Below are positions 35,366 to 47,890 of a DNA stretch of 64,000 nucleotides, piece after piece (positions within the stretch are counted from its first letter, which is position 1; every line of letters begins with the position of its first letter). A program made the position numbers and the translations under genes. This DNA comes from Stercorarius parasiticus (taxonomy: Eukaryota > Chordata > Aves > Charadriiformes > Stercorariidae). The DNA is taken from NCBI GenBank assembly GCA_013396915.1, contig VWZL01002849.1, positions 443,389 through 507,388 on the forward strand, given 5' to 3'. The notes beneath the pieces are model-generated. The model was not told the origin of the DNA, searched no databases, and saw only the letters and a list, made by a program, of their open reading frames with translations.

Positions 35366-38300
35366 CTGAACTCATCTGTGAATACTACTTCAGAGCAGAA
35401 TCTGAGATAACAGAAATGCAGGGTTAGTTAAATATGATCATTATTCAGGCTTATGATATTTGTGGGTATGTCTCAAACATAGACAATCCCCAATGTAGAA
35501 GTAAAGCTGGAAGGCAGTCCTTTTCTGAATAGCTTCTAATCTTTGTAAAGAGAGACATCACAGTAGTGTGGAGATAGACTAATGGGCATGTAAAAGAAAT
35601 AATGAATTAACAATGGTTTGCAAAACAGGCAGTTGTGAAATTGTAACAGGACCAAGATATTGCAATTTCGTTCTAGATATTTTCTGCACCTGCTTTCAAG
35701 CTCCATTTTCCTCTTTGTGGACAGGCTGTGTGGATAAATATGCTAGATTTGGAGGTACCTAAACACTATAAAAAGAGAAGGAATAACTTACCTGAGACAG
35801 ATAGTCTTTCAAATGAACTTTTAAAGGAAGAAAGATGGAAGGAAATGCAGGGAATTTATAGAAAGGTTTATATAGGTTTTCCAGAGGAAAACATATACGT
35901 TTGCAATATTAAACAATTTTTTATTCTAGTGCAGTATTATGGGCTAGAGCTGGCTGGAAAATGACAATTTAATTCTGTGAGAAAATTTGAGTTGGCAAAA
36001 TAGGTCATTCTTCCACACTGAAATTGTGTCACGTACATTTTTGTTTTGAAATGATCCAATTTTCTGGACCTTTTAATCATTCTCCTTATTTCTGAAAGTG
36101 ACCAGAAAGCCCAGCTAGGTTTCAAAAACTTTCTTGTTGGGAACTTCATAACCCCTTCTAAGAGGGTTCAATGCTATTACAAAATGTGTAGGTATAAAGA
36201 AAAAACAAGAGTGATCATTATTCTCAGGAATATTTAAAAATTGTTTTAAGTCTCTTCAGAGGATTAAGTCACGCATTGTGCCATGGATATAGGGGTCTAA
36301 ACAGAAAAAAACCCCACACCTGCCCAAAAGTCAGGTGGAGAGAAATTAGTCTGCAGTGCCTTACTCTAGAGAAAGATTGCAAAACATAGGTGCTGGTACC
36401 ACAGATGGATAACCCTGGAGAAGGGATTCATACAGCTGGTCAGATGAGTTGTGGTTAATGTAACCCCATCTTGCAGTTTAGCTGTCTGTGACCCAAGGCC
36501 TAACTTTAGTACAGCACAACTGCCTAACCGTGGCTAAGGCTTCTAAGGCAACTGTTTTGTGATTAGAGAAATTGTGAGAAAGTAAATTTGAGTAGCATCA
36601 TGCAATATATGGTAGACATAAGTAACCCTGTTGCATAAGGAATAGGTGCCAATATAAGGATTCAAGAGGAAAAAAAAAAACCACAATCCAAACCAATATG
36701 GAATGGTACAAAATGCTACAGGAAAAAACAGCAATATAAGACAACTCCACAACTCTGAAGCCCCATGTCAGGGAGCAGCAGATGCCAACCCTTTCCTATC
36801 AGATTAACTACTGCCTGCTAGCAAAGACATTGGATGTCTATGATGACAAGTATGTTAGTGTCAAGCCTAGTGGCTTGTTAACGCTAGCTATCATTTGTGT
36901 GTGATACCCGATAAATGAAAGCTTTATACTTTGAAGTTTTATATGGCAGTTTTCAGAGTCTTTCATTACAGGGTAAAAAGGGGTCCCAAAAAAGTGACCC
37001 TGAGATAGACAGATGGTTACATCAGTTGCTACTGCTGATGTCCCAGTTGAGTACTGAGAATAAATTTAAGTTGTTTTTTAGGAACTGCAGTAGAGTTCTT
37101 AGAGTCAAGTGGTGGCATAAATAAAGTTTAGTGACCTTGGGAGTAAATCTCTTCTGAGGTAATTCTGGACTCATTAGTAAGATATATGTGTGTTGTGGGA
37201 AAGCACTTTGAATCTTGTATGACAGGGAGGGAAAACTGACCCTCAGAGTTCTTACAGTCTGTTTAGGCAAGTCAGTTAAAACTTTTAAGTTTAGCATAGA
37301 GTGTACTAAAATGAAGAGATGCATGTAGCTCATTTACAAGTTACACACAGTATAAAAAGCATACAGGATTTCAGTAAATATATATGCAAATAATGGTGAT
37401 AGGATACGATACTTACCTGTGTGAACATACTGGTGTGTAGTGTGGTAGTGCATTACACCGTCACTCCATTTGAACACTTGCTATACCCACTATTCAGAAT
37501 TCAGCCATCAGCAAACTTGTTAATGATCTCCAGTATCTGTGGGGAAATGAATGCACAGTTCTATGAAAATTTACTGAAAATTGGTCTAGAGCAATTAAAA
37601 GATTAGTTGTTGTAATCAAGAAAATAGAATCAGCATGAGAATCCGTGGAACCATGCAACAGAGAAAGACTCAGTTACATAAACGTCATGTCAGGTTGTCA
37701 GGTTAGAAGAGACAAATAATAAGTGTTGTAAATACGCCACCCTTAAACACAATAATGGGCTTTACTATTAAACTGTCATAACCTAAGGGCCACACCTAAT
37801 TTTCATGTGCATTTAGATTTGTCTCAGGAAGGTAAACTTTATTTGCTGCTAAATTGCCTCAGGCTTGGTTACTGCTTTTATTATAAAAGGAGGGGGGAGG
37901 GGGAATGTCACAATGTGTCTTTATATTTAAGCAGCTCCCAACAGAGTTACACTCACTAGTATTACAAAATATAATATAAATTATTTAAACACTTATGTGT
38001 AGTAAACATAACATCATGCGCCTGTTCAGAATCCGATTTGGACTCAAGAAGTGAAAAGGAGAAATTGTTTTTGTGTTTAATGAAATCTGTGATACATATG
38101 CATATAGTCTTTTCTACATAATTACTGCGTCATGAGACTTTTACTTGGTATGTGCTCCTACATCCTTTGATAATAGTAAACTTTTAGAACTCATTTCTGT
38201 GTTACCTGTGTTGAACCACTGCCAGTGAATGTCCGTTTCGCTTTCCACTTCAGTCATTGGGAGGGAGAACCGTATAGGATGAAAAGAAGAAGCAACTAAG

Positions 38301-39258
38301 TGACTGACTGTGTGAAGGATCACAAGGAAGACATGCAATCCTCTAAAGTTAGCTTGCAGAAAAGGTGTTCCAGTCCTGTACCTATAGGGCTTCTTACACC
38401 TATTAACAGTGCCTTACAGCCAGTAATATCCAGCGACAACTGCTAAGGTCAATATAGACTTGTCAGTCCCCTGATGGTCAGCTGTCGTTGTCAACACAGC
38501 CTCCCATTCTCGCAATGTGAAGGAGAGGAAGTTGAATGGACATGACTGAAATCCTTTGTTGCTCTCTCCCCGACTCTAGGAAAAGGTGTTCTATTAATTA
38601 ATGCTCAAATTAAATAATTTTTGAGTTGCGAGTAAATGTTGGAGTTACATATCTCCATAGAATACAAAGATTTTCAAAGAAAAACTGCTTTTGCAAGACA
38701 CTAAGAATAGTGAAAAATTCTTTGCTTCTGAGTGATGAGACTCCAGCAATCATTTTCAAGGGAAAAATAGTACAAAAGAAACAGAAGAGAGAAGTGATGG
38801 GTTAATACCCAAAGCAAAGTATTATACACATTAGATCTGTAAGTGTCACTCATTTTCAGACTGTTAGTATATAAATTAATTACAAAATGTTTATCTCTAG
38901 TATTCGAAGCTTGAACAAAATTTCTTGCTTTGTTAACAAAGTACATGAAATAAAATACACCGTGAAGAAGGTCGAAGATATGCAGCTACAAAAGCTAACA
39001 AGAGCTATCTGCAGTGAGCAAGGACAGCACTGTATGAAGACAGTTTTGCTTCTTAGAAAAGACAAGGACACTGAAAATTGCAGTTACCTTTTCTTTTGTT
39101 CATTTTTGCTTGCTTCTTGTTTGTGCTCAAGAGCTCCAATTCTTTTCAGCATGTTACTATTTCTTATTGGAGAAAGCACAAAGCCCTTAAGAAAGAACAC
39201 TTTTTTCACTTCAAGTAACACCAAAACATAAAATAACACTGGCGTAATCTTGGCCTAG

Positions 39259-39292
39259 TTGAAGTCCATAGAAAAATCCCTGTTGACTTCAA
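39259..39292. repeat. Possible relic of a dispersed palindromic amniote repeat
   Basis: The inverted arms ttgaagtc (39259-39266) and gacttcaa (39285-39292) surround an 18-bp centre. The arrangement resembles a short palindromic repeat common in turtle, crocodile and bird genomes, with arms that read 'ttgaagtcaatgg...ttgacttcaa'. I recall the pattern but not a secure family name. Only about 50 bp are recognisable. Confidence 0.4.
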
Positions 39293-40790
39293 GGAGACCA
39301 TCAGTGGATCTGTGTTTTTGTAAGACCATGCTATTTGCCATCCAAAGGTTTATAAAATGCCATGGATAAATGACTGGTTCAAGCTTCCTGGTGTGTGCCA
39401 GATCCATCCACCTGTGTTGTGCCTGCTCTGTGTTGAAAAAGGAACCAGACCTTCACTGAGTCTCTTCTAAAATAGCATTGGGAAGAACTCCCTTGCACTC
39501 ATGTAACTCTAGCAGCTCTCTAACATGCATCTCAGTTCTGCCTTCAGGTAGGTATAAGGGGATTGAGCTTTCCTCCTTTATAAGACTAAGCAGGGATAAA
39601 ACACAATGGAGTCATTAGCGAACAAAGCTCATTGTACATTACAGCAATCATCTCAGGCAGTAAATCACTTTGCAAACTGTGCCACAAAGACGCTTATTAT
39701 ATACAGAGCACCCAGTCCAACCTGTATTTTAGATGAAGAACTGCCACTGAGGAGAATATTACACAAGGAATGAACTTGACCTAAAGTCCTGGGAAAGATC
39801 ATTTCTGCAAAGACAAATGGCATAGGTTCAGCGGTGAGACGCAGAGGAACGAAGGGGGCACTAGTTCAGATCTTCCCATATGAACAAAATTCGCTGATTA
39901 TGTCCTGGAGATTTCTGCCTATTTTAAAATTTAAATTAACCACACATCTCAGCCCTTGCTTCTCATAATGGCACTTGCTTGCCTTCAAAAACATTCCATA
40001 GCTATGCTGATTAGAAAAATACAAGCTTTTTTTTTCTCACTATATCTCACTAAAATTCATTTTTGTTGAAGCAGAGAGAATACTGTGGCCTTCCATCTAA
40101 TCTTTACAGTAGAATTGGAGTTTTAGCTTGCCAGCCAGATCTGAAAAATTCTGTGAATTTCTGAGAAAAATATGTCTTCTGATAAAAGGTAACAGAGGTG
40201 GACAAGGAAAAAAGACGTTAGTATCAGAGTGGCAGCTGAGGGAAGATACTTCACTTAAACGAGCAACTTGCCTTGAAGCTAGAATTTATCTATGCTACAT
40301 AAAAGTAGAATGGCCACCCAGGTTGAGTTTCTGAGATAATTTTTCCCCCTCCGGATTTTTTGTGATTTTTTTTTCAGGGGGTAGGGCAGTGAAGTGGGAA
40401 GAGAAATACAATGTTTAAACAATGCTGTTTTAAAACTCTATCACAACCCTGAAGCCAATGTAATAAAATATCTCAGAATATCCACTAGGCAAGGAACCAT
40501 AGCTGGATGGATTTCATGGAATGACCAGTAGAGGCAGGCAGCCTCTATGAATTCATTTCTATTTTTATAGGTTAAATAAATTTCTAGTGTGTTGTGCTTA
40601 TGAACTGGAACCCAGTAAAGACTTCTAAAATCCAGAATTATGAAATTTTCCCTCCTAAGGAAAAGTCATAATTGCAGAGTTTTCAAAAATCTGGGGAAAA
40701 CATCAAAATATTGAAGGCATGATGTAAAGAGACTGATGAAAAGGCTTATAAAAACAATGAACCTTTTCCCTTCCTCCCCTTCCACCTGCC

Positions 40791-40827
40791 AAAACAAACA
40801 AACAAACAAATAAACAAAAAACCAAAC
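40791..40827 (+). repeat. (AAAC)n simple repeat
   Basis: About six near-perfect aaac units with two interruptions (aaat, aaaaaacc). Slippage-type microsatellite. Confidence 0.85.
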
Positions 40828-42184
40828 AGCTCACTCCACTCTTCCTTTGAGTTTTGAAAAACTACAATTAGATGTCCTATCGTCTCTTCTTCCAACAATT
40901 TTTCGGGTACTCTTGCAGCCTCTTGACTCTAAGGCAAACAAATATGATGAGCCTGCTTTCCGTAATTTGCTTACAGATTTCTATTATCAGCATCTTCCGT
41001 TATCTGTGTCTCATACACTTTGCAAGCTCCCTTATTCTGCTAATGTCCAATCTCTTGATTTGCAGTTATTCAGATTTTTGTTTCTCTAAAACACCTGAGG
41101 AGATGCATTGGATGGTGTAAACTGAAGTCTGCTGCCAAGTGGGTATTTTTGCTTAATTTATGGCCAAGCTGCATGAAGATATTAACAGAACTCTGCCAAC
41201 AAAGTCTGCTGGTTCATTTTAGTATTTTTAAAGCAGCCAGTCATCAAGGTAACTGAACATCCAAACACATTTATACTTTTAAATATTTATCTAAAATGAA
41301 GTAAATGCATATACCATTTAAACTTACTTCACTGTTGAAAATTAAAAAACTTCAAAGCAAAGTAAAATAGGTCAAAAAAGGCTCCAACTGAAGAAAAAAG
41401 ACTATTTTGTGAAGGAAGCCTTTCCTCTGTTGACTGAATACGTATGTCTTAACTACAGCCGTAACTAGCTCAGAATTACATGTGCAAGCGTACAGCATGT
41501 GGTATGCAGGACTGATGATAGACAGATTAGCATACTGTCCTAGGAAGATTGAAGATGAGAGATTTTCTTTCACAGAAGTGACAGGAGAAGGATTAGCATA
41601 CAGTAGGGCACTAATGTCTCCTAATGAACATAAAAGCTTTGAAAGAAATGACTTAAACCTTGAGCTGTGTGACTCATTGAAATCTCAGGTTACTATCAAT
41701 TCTAACAGGGAAAAAAGAGAAGGTACTGCAAATGTTTCAGTTTTGTTTTTTTAATTTTCAAACTGAGAAAACAGACTTATTTTAGTGAAAGAAAAATAAT
41801 GTTTGGGGATTTTTTACTTTAACTTTTTCTGTTTACATTTAGTTTGTTTTTTTCTTGCAAAAGTGAAGATATCAGAAAAACAATGGGAATAGGAAAAAGT
41901 AATTTAAACAAAAATTTTAGCTCCTTCAACCTGGAGGTAAAAAGAGAATGAAAGGCACAAAATCTGTTGAAAGTTAAATTGCAAAAGATTTCTGTGACTA
42001 TCAACAGTTTTTTGTTATGGTTTGGGATTTTATGGCAAACTAAGCTGAACCTTAGAATTTCATTCAGGTGTACCCAGAATTCTCAGTAAACAGAGAAAAT
42101 ACTTCTTTTATCAAAACTCCACTGTGGTCAATAGAAAGCTAACTATGAGTTTGAGAGGGCTTTGGCTTGCAATTTTGATAGCAG

Positions 42185-42329
42185 GTGTATAGGAAATTGT
42201 GCTAAGACACTACCTGAGATCACAGCTACCAGATATGTCAAAAGGCACATTTTGGGTGATACCAGATGTTGTCTCGGAGATTCAGATACTGGAAGTACGG
42301 CAGTATGGGGTGGATTCAGTCACTACCAG
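42185..42329 (+). other. Candidate 145-nt exon, unrecognised
   Basis: An acceptor-like site (TTGATAGCAG) is followed by 145 nt open in one frame, ending at CAG before a GTGAGA donor. The phase is one base then 48 codons. The peptide contains CIGNCAKTLPEITATR and GDTRCCLGDSDTGST, is Cys-containing and moderately polar, and belongs to no family I recognise. A second frame is also open over its 3' half. The acceptor's pyrimidine tract is only moderate. It lies on the strand opposite the other candidates, which argues against a single gene. Confidence 0.2.
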
Positions 42330-44566
42330 GTGAGAATCTACTATTAGAAAGGGAAAGGTATGCGACACATTTGAGTGACTTAAAAGTGCACTTAGAAGAG
42401 TGTGAAACAAAACATTTAAAAGATTTTTATAAACATGTGGGACAGAGTCCTCTAGTCCTGAGAGAGGGCCCTTTTAATTTAATTCCATTCAATTAAAAAA
42501 GTATAAGTACACAGAAATGATCTCATGTTGTTTAACCAGGACAGATGTTCTGTTTTGCATTCCATTAAACATTTACGCGACAGAAGAATAAGTTGGTTCA
42601 ATGAAAGTTATTTCAAATCATGCAATGGAATACTAACCCATGGAATGAAAGGAGCAGATTTTGATTTGATCTCCTTGCTAATCCAGTTCACTCAATAGGT
42701 TCATAAACCCCAGATTAATTGCCACCGATGGGGTAGGAATGTACATATTGAGTAAGGGATTAGATCTCTCTTTCACTGCAACTTCACAGCTAAATCAGAT
42801 TCAAAATTTTGGCAACTAAGCCTTTTAATCTTTTGAAGTTTAAATTTAGAAAGATTATTCTGAAGTTAAAATGTACAAGAGTGTGGATTTTTACTTTCTA
42901 GAGGTGTGCAACATGGCTGTAACCTGTCTAGAGGCCACTTACCTTTTCTTAAGCAGATGTAATGTTATTGCAGCAGCTGCTATCTAAGCTTTCCCCTGGT
43001 ATTAGAAAAAGAAGTTAGGCCTTTTGCGAAATTTACTACTACATTTACCCAATCTCGTTATGTCCAGAGTCTCTCAGAGTACTGAGTCTGCTTTCTCCAA
43101 AGCTAGACTGATTTTAGCTGAGTTTCCGCCCCCTCGGCTTATTCTTTTCATCATTTGAATGAGTAAAGAAAAGCCTAGGCAAAAATGTTAAGAGAAGTAC
43201 CTGGGTGACTAAGCAACTATCAGCTATCTGTTCTTAGCACATGCTAGGGGGACATGCAAATCTGTATCTCAACAAGCAGCAAGTATTTCTTACTATGGTG
43301 TCAGGAAAGTGTACAGAATTCTGCAGCTACATTGATTGTATATCACATACCTGCCCATTCTAGTAGCGCATAATCCTGAAATAAAAAAGTGCCACAAGAA
43401 ATATTCAAGGATGAACAATTTTTGTGGAAATTATGCTGGAAGAGCATAACCATGTTTTCTTTATTGAGAGGGTGCTATTTAGATTGTATACTTTTCAGTG
43501 CAAAGGCACCTGTATTTTGTCTGCATGCAGCCACCTGCAACACCTCAATTACAGATAGTCAATATCAGCAACTCACAGGTCTGCAAGTAAGCTGGCAAAA
43601 AATACAGTTCATTCATTGTCAAATCTTTATACTATAGGAATGTACATTGCATAGTGCAGATTTTATGACAGACATAAACTTTAACTGCCGATACTAATTT
43701 TATTTTTAAAGTGATATTTTCTTTCCAGAAATTCTATTTTTTTGTACCCATTTTCCCTTTTTTAGATACTGTACTCTATTACTGATTCTTGCTGGCACAA
43801 CATTTCATTCATTAGATCTTTCCACTCAGGGCCCTCCTAGTTTATTCGTTCCTCAGCCTATCCCTCTGATTAGCATATTCTAGCCCATAAAAGAGAATCC
43901 ACTTAAACCTCAAAGCAAAGCTTAGGCAACACAAGGTTTGTGCACAGGTTCCCTGTTGCCCTTTGAGATGTCTGCCTTATGTTGTCAATAAAGAAGCAGA
44001 AATTTCAAACGTATCTTATTAATGAAATTTCCAGTTTGTTCATTAGCCAAGGAGATATTATGTGACAGATTGTTTTCATTTTCTTACCATGTGAAGAGTA
44101 ATACTAGTAATTAGCAAAGATGTTACAATGGAGTGTGTGCAGAAAGGAGGGCCTGATTACGTTGCTTCCCAGTCATCACTGCCAAGCATAGCGTGTTCTG
44201 TCTCTCATCTCATATCATAACAGCAGTTGCATGGCTGTGAACCACTTCAAATGAGACGTGAGTCAATTCCCATGTCAGAACATCTATCAGAACAAACATG
44301 AAAGTCCAAAGTCTACTGATTTGGAACTAGGAGCAATGTAAAACTAGTTTCAAAAGCATTGCTTAGTACAGAAGCATTACCAAAAAGTGTTTCTTTCTCT
44401 TGAAATGAAAGATTTCAAAATTTTGTAACATTTAAGTTCTTCCCAAGCTTAAAATTCACATCAGAAATATATATTAAAAAAAAAGAAGTTGTATATGTGA
44501 AAATTAATAGAATCCCTTTTCTGTTATGGGAGTAATAAAGGAGCACTGTTTTTGAACAATACATAC

Positions 44567-44761
44567 CTTTCCTGCTGCGAATATGTGTTTGTTTACGCAT
44601 CTAATCAACAGATAACAAAACTGATTTTCTGATAGCCAGTTCTGAAATTTCTCATAAACTAAATAAATACATAGGATGTCTATGACTTCAGTGTTCCAAC
44701 TTGGATCATTTCTGATTTGGGGGAGAATCCAGTTTCCTGGTTTAAATGGTTCCGTGGTGTT
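44567..44761 (-). other. Candidate 195-nt exon, unrecognised
   Basis: On the minus strand a good acceptor (TTGTTTTTTCTCATACTAGAG) is followed by exactly 65 open codons and a strong donor (GGAAAG|GTATGT), phase 0 to 0. The peptide starts NTTEPFKPGNWILPQIR, is Trp-containing, continues IDILCIYLVYEKFQNW, and ends HIFAAGK. The amino-acid make-up is protein-like, but I cannot assign a family. Among the exon candidates this and 59819-59935 are the most convincing. A chance frame of this length is still possible in 64 kb. Confidence 0.3.
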
Positions 44762-47267
44762 CTCTAGTATGAGAAAAAACAATTGTCTTACACAGAGTAA
44801 GGAACATATTGCAGAGAGCTGGAGGCGACAAAACCTCCCGATTTTCCTTGTTATCTAGACTTTCTCCCCAGTAAGTGCAACTTATTATTTCACACTTCTG
44901 TTTAATTATATTTACTATATCTCATGGAATAAGAAGTAGTAACAACAACAACTGAAGTCAGATATTTTGGTTATTACTACAAACTCTGTCACGTTAACTG
45001 GATAGGATGTTGGAAAATGTGGAAGATAATAATCTGAATTTGCTTAAAATTGACACAGGTGAGATAAATTCAGTGAGAAAATTATTCTGCAGTTCCCATT
45101 GAAGTGGAAAGGAAAATATCAACAACCAAAATCGGTTTATCTTTGAATTTTTTTCCCCCTATGTATCACTATTAAAAGTGACAGAAAGTTTACTCTATTT
45201 TCATTATTTCCCATACAATTTGTTTAAACTGTGAGTTTGTCAACATGCTGTGTGCAGTCAGTGTTGCCTGTGGAGTCTCCTCTGTTATGAAATTACATGT
45301 TTACTCAATGAAAATTATTCCACTTAAAAATGGCTTATTTTAATATGATGGTTTAATTCTGATTTCAAGCCAAATAAGAACATGATTATTTTTCAGACCT
45401 TTTTACAAAAAAAATTCTTATTCTCACTTCCTTCATATTTTTGATAGATTGTAATAAGTTGTTGTGAAGCATAAATTTTTGATCCAGTTATTTGTCTTCT
45501 TCACTGAAACAAACTTTCTTTTTTATTCCACTCAACTTTTGTATGTTATGTCAGTTTTTCACCACCGTTACCATTGGAAATAAGAAAAAAATTGAAGCTC
45601 CACATGTGAATTCTTCTATGTGGATTTGGCTTTCTCATATCAATAAGCATTGAATATGTATTTAATGTACTGCATTAAATACTCTTGAACTCAGAACTGG
45701 AATCTCTATACAAATGTTTCTAGCATATGACTGCCTTAGAATTAATTTCTGTGTTCCCAGAGAGCTAAAATCTCAAACCTAGTGTCTTCAGTTGTTGATC
45801 ACGTGTATGGGGGAACAGAGCAGAACACTTTCATTTTTCCCACTCAGACAAGTAGTCCTCATCAGCATTTCAGAGAACTCTTCCAGGAAGTCTTTCTGGA
45901 TATAAGCCAATATAATTTACAAGTCATTAAAATCAACAAAGTGATGTCAGAGTTTGCAAGCGCTGTCCTTTAGAAAAGCTAGGCATAATATGGTCTGACT
46001 AGGATAGTTTCCCAGCTGGGAAAAAATTTCACTAAGGTATGGATATTTCTCTCCACTGAGAATATGAGTCACGGTGTAGTGAAAACCACAGGTGAAGTCT
46101 TTCACTAGTGAAATTTACAGAATATTTGCCACAGCTTTTTGTGACATGAAGTTTTCATCCTCACTTGTGCGAAGCTTACAGCTGTCCCTAACAGAACTGA
46201 ATATTAAAGATAGAGATGGAAATCCAGCACTACAGTTTCCTCACCCTCGTAGATGTGGCTGAGTTTAGCAATATATGTAAATATCTTTCCATATGTAAAT
46301 CTACTGCAAAATTTCTTCACAGTCGGGGATAATAAAAACATTGGTGGGGTCACCTTTAAAATTACTGATCCATTCAGTTTGTAGGTATGGAGAAAGTACA
46401 TATATTTTTAACCATAACTTGTTTTGTTACTGATGTTGCTCTGTGCTGCTTTCAGAGAAACCTGAAGTAGAATTAAATATAAAATAAAGAATTTATTTTA
46501 TTTCAGTCAAAATTATAGCTGTGTAACCAAGCGACAGATTTTAGATGTTATTGCAGATTATGAAATATTCATCACTTCTTCAAAGGTTGCACTTGGCTTA
46601 GAAAATACTATTAAATAAATTATAAATCCTCTTCCTAACTGCATATTTGATACATCTTTACCAGATGCATTTCTACCTAGCATTGTCCTGACTAGTATTC
46701 CCTTAATTTTAGCTGATAATGCAAAATTTTGTATTATAGAGGTGGTAGTGAGACTTCTATAGCCATTTACCAATGTAAATCGCTGCTGTATACAAACCAT
46801 GCTGTTGTTTTCTATTCTATGTGTCCCTTCTTAAAATACTGGTTAAAAAATAACTGAAAATGTCACATTTCTCAAGTTTTTTTTAAAAAAGTTCAATATT
46901 AATTTATATTATTGAAATACGGGGGAAAAAAACCCAACAACCAAAGGCCAACCAACCGATTGATTTCAATATTGTCTCCCAGGGTAGGATTAAGTTCGTG
47001 TAACTTTGTCATTTAAAAATGATACTGTCTAAAACGGCTACTTAGTCTTCCTATGCAGTCAATGAAGGAAAAACTGATACAACCAGAGTCATTCTTTCTA
47101 TTCTCAACAAGATGTTAGCTCTCCTCTGGAGATATCCATCTCTGTTTCTAGGATTCTAAACAACCAGCTTCAATTTCAACATCTAGCACAAACTGATGAA
47201 TTCCAGTGAGCTGAATTCCATACCCTGTGTATGCTTTATACCTGCAGTTTTGGTAACGTCAAGTTTA

Positions 47268-47272
47268 AGCAG
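47268..47272. repeat. Likely target-site duplication, left copy (AGCAG)
   Basis: AGCAG precedes the TGTGCTG start of the LTR and recurs at 47886-47890. The last base of the LTR is shared, so the duplication is 4 or 5 bp. Confidence 0.6.
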
Positions 47273-47886
47273 TGTGCTGATTTTGGCTGGGATAGAATTA
47301 AATTTCTTCATAGTAGCTAGTTTGGAGCTATTTTTTGGATTTGTACTGAAAAGTGTTGATAATACAGGTATATTTTAGTTATTGCTGAGCAGTACTTACA
47401 CAGAGTCAAGGCCTTTTCTGCTTCTCACACCGCCCCACCAGCGAGTGGGCTGGGGGTGCACAAGCAGTTGGGAGGGGACACAGCCAGGACAGCTGAACCC
47501 AACTGACCAAAGGGATATTCCATACTATATGATGTCATGCTCCGCATGTAAAGCTGGGGGAAGAAGGAAGGGGGGAGACATTCAGAGTGATGGCGTTTGT
47601 CTTTCCAAGAAACTGTTACGCCAGATGGAGCCCTGCTTTCCTGGAAATGGCTGAACACCTTCCTGCCGATGGGAAGTAGTGAATGAATTCCTTGTTTTGC
47701 TTTGCTTGTGCATGTGGCTTTTGCTCTACCTATTAAACTGCCTTTATCTCAAACCAGGAGTTTTCTCACTTCTGTGCTTCTGATTCTCTTCCCATCCCAC
47801 TGGGAGCAGGGGAGGAGCATGGAAGTGAGCGAGCAGCTGTATGGTGCTTAGTTGCTGGATAGGGTTAAAGAGAAAGGACAGCTACA
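47273..47886 (+). mobile_element. ERVL-type solo LTR
   Basis: This LTR of about 614 bp begins TGTGCTGATTTTGGCTGGGA and ends near GGGTTAAAG...CTACA, flanked by (A)GCAG. Landmarks are aactgaccaaagggatattc, catactatatgatgtcatgc, agctggggg, the U5 segment with aatgaattccttgttttgc, and ctacctattaaactgcc at the likely polyadenylation site. The position where related LTRs have a TATA-like catataaag reads catgtaaag here, so the core promoter looks damaged. No gag, pol or env lies beside it. The open frames inside (47382-47654 plus, 47425-47658 minus) are incidental. It is the same family as 10549-10736, and its ends match 33067-33646. Confidence 0.9.
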
Positions 47887-47890
47887 GCAG
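47886..47890. repeat. Likely target-site duplication, right copy (AGCAG)
   Basis: Repeats 47268-47272 at the 3' end of the LTR. The first base overlaps the presumed LTR terminus. Confidence 0.6.

Larger units (their letters stand above)
35366..47267. other. Mostly unique non-coding DNA, no recognised gene
   Basis: Twelve kilobases of AT-rich DNA. It has an (AAAC)n-like run at 40791-40827, a G-rich run near 37889-37903, a probable relic repeat at 39259-39292, and two exon-like segments (42185-42329 plus, 44567-44761 minus). Open frames up to 114 codons (38887-39231) lack recognisable motifs. No RNA gene seen. Confidence 0.5.

Noticed and set aside
38887..39231. 114-codon plus-strand frame
   Set aside because: No recognisable motif and no splice-site pair in the same frame. 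A frame of this length is expected by chance in AT-rich 64 kb.
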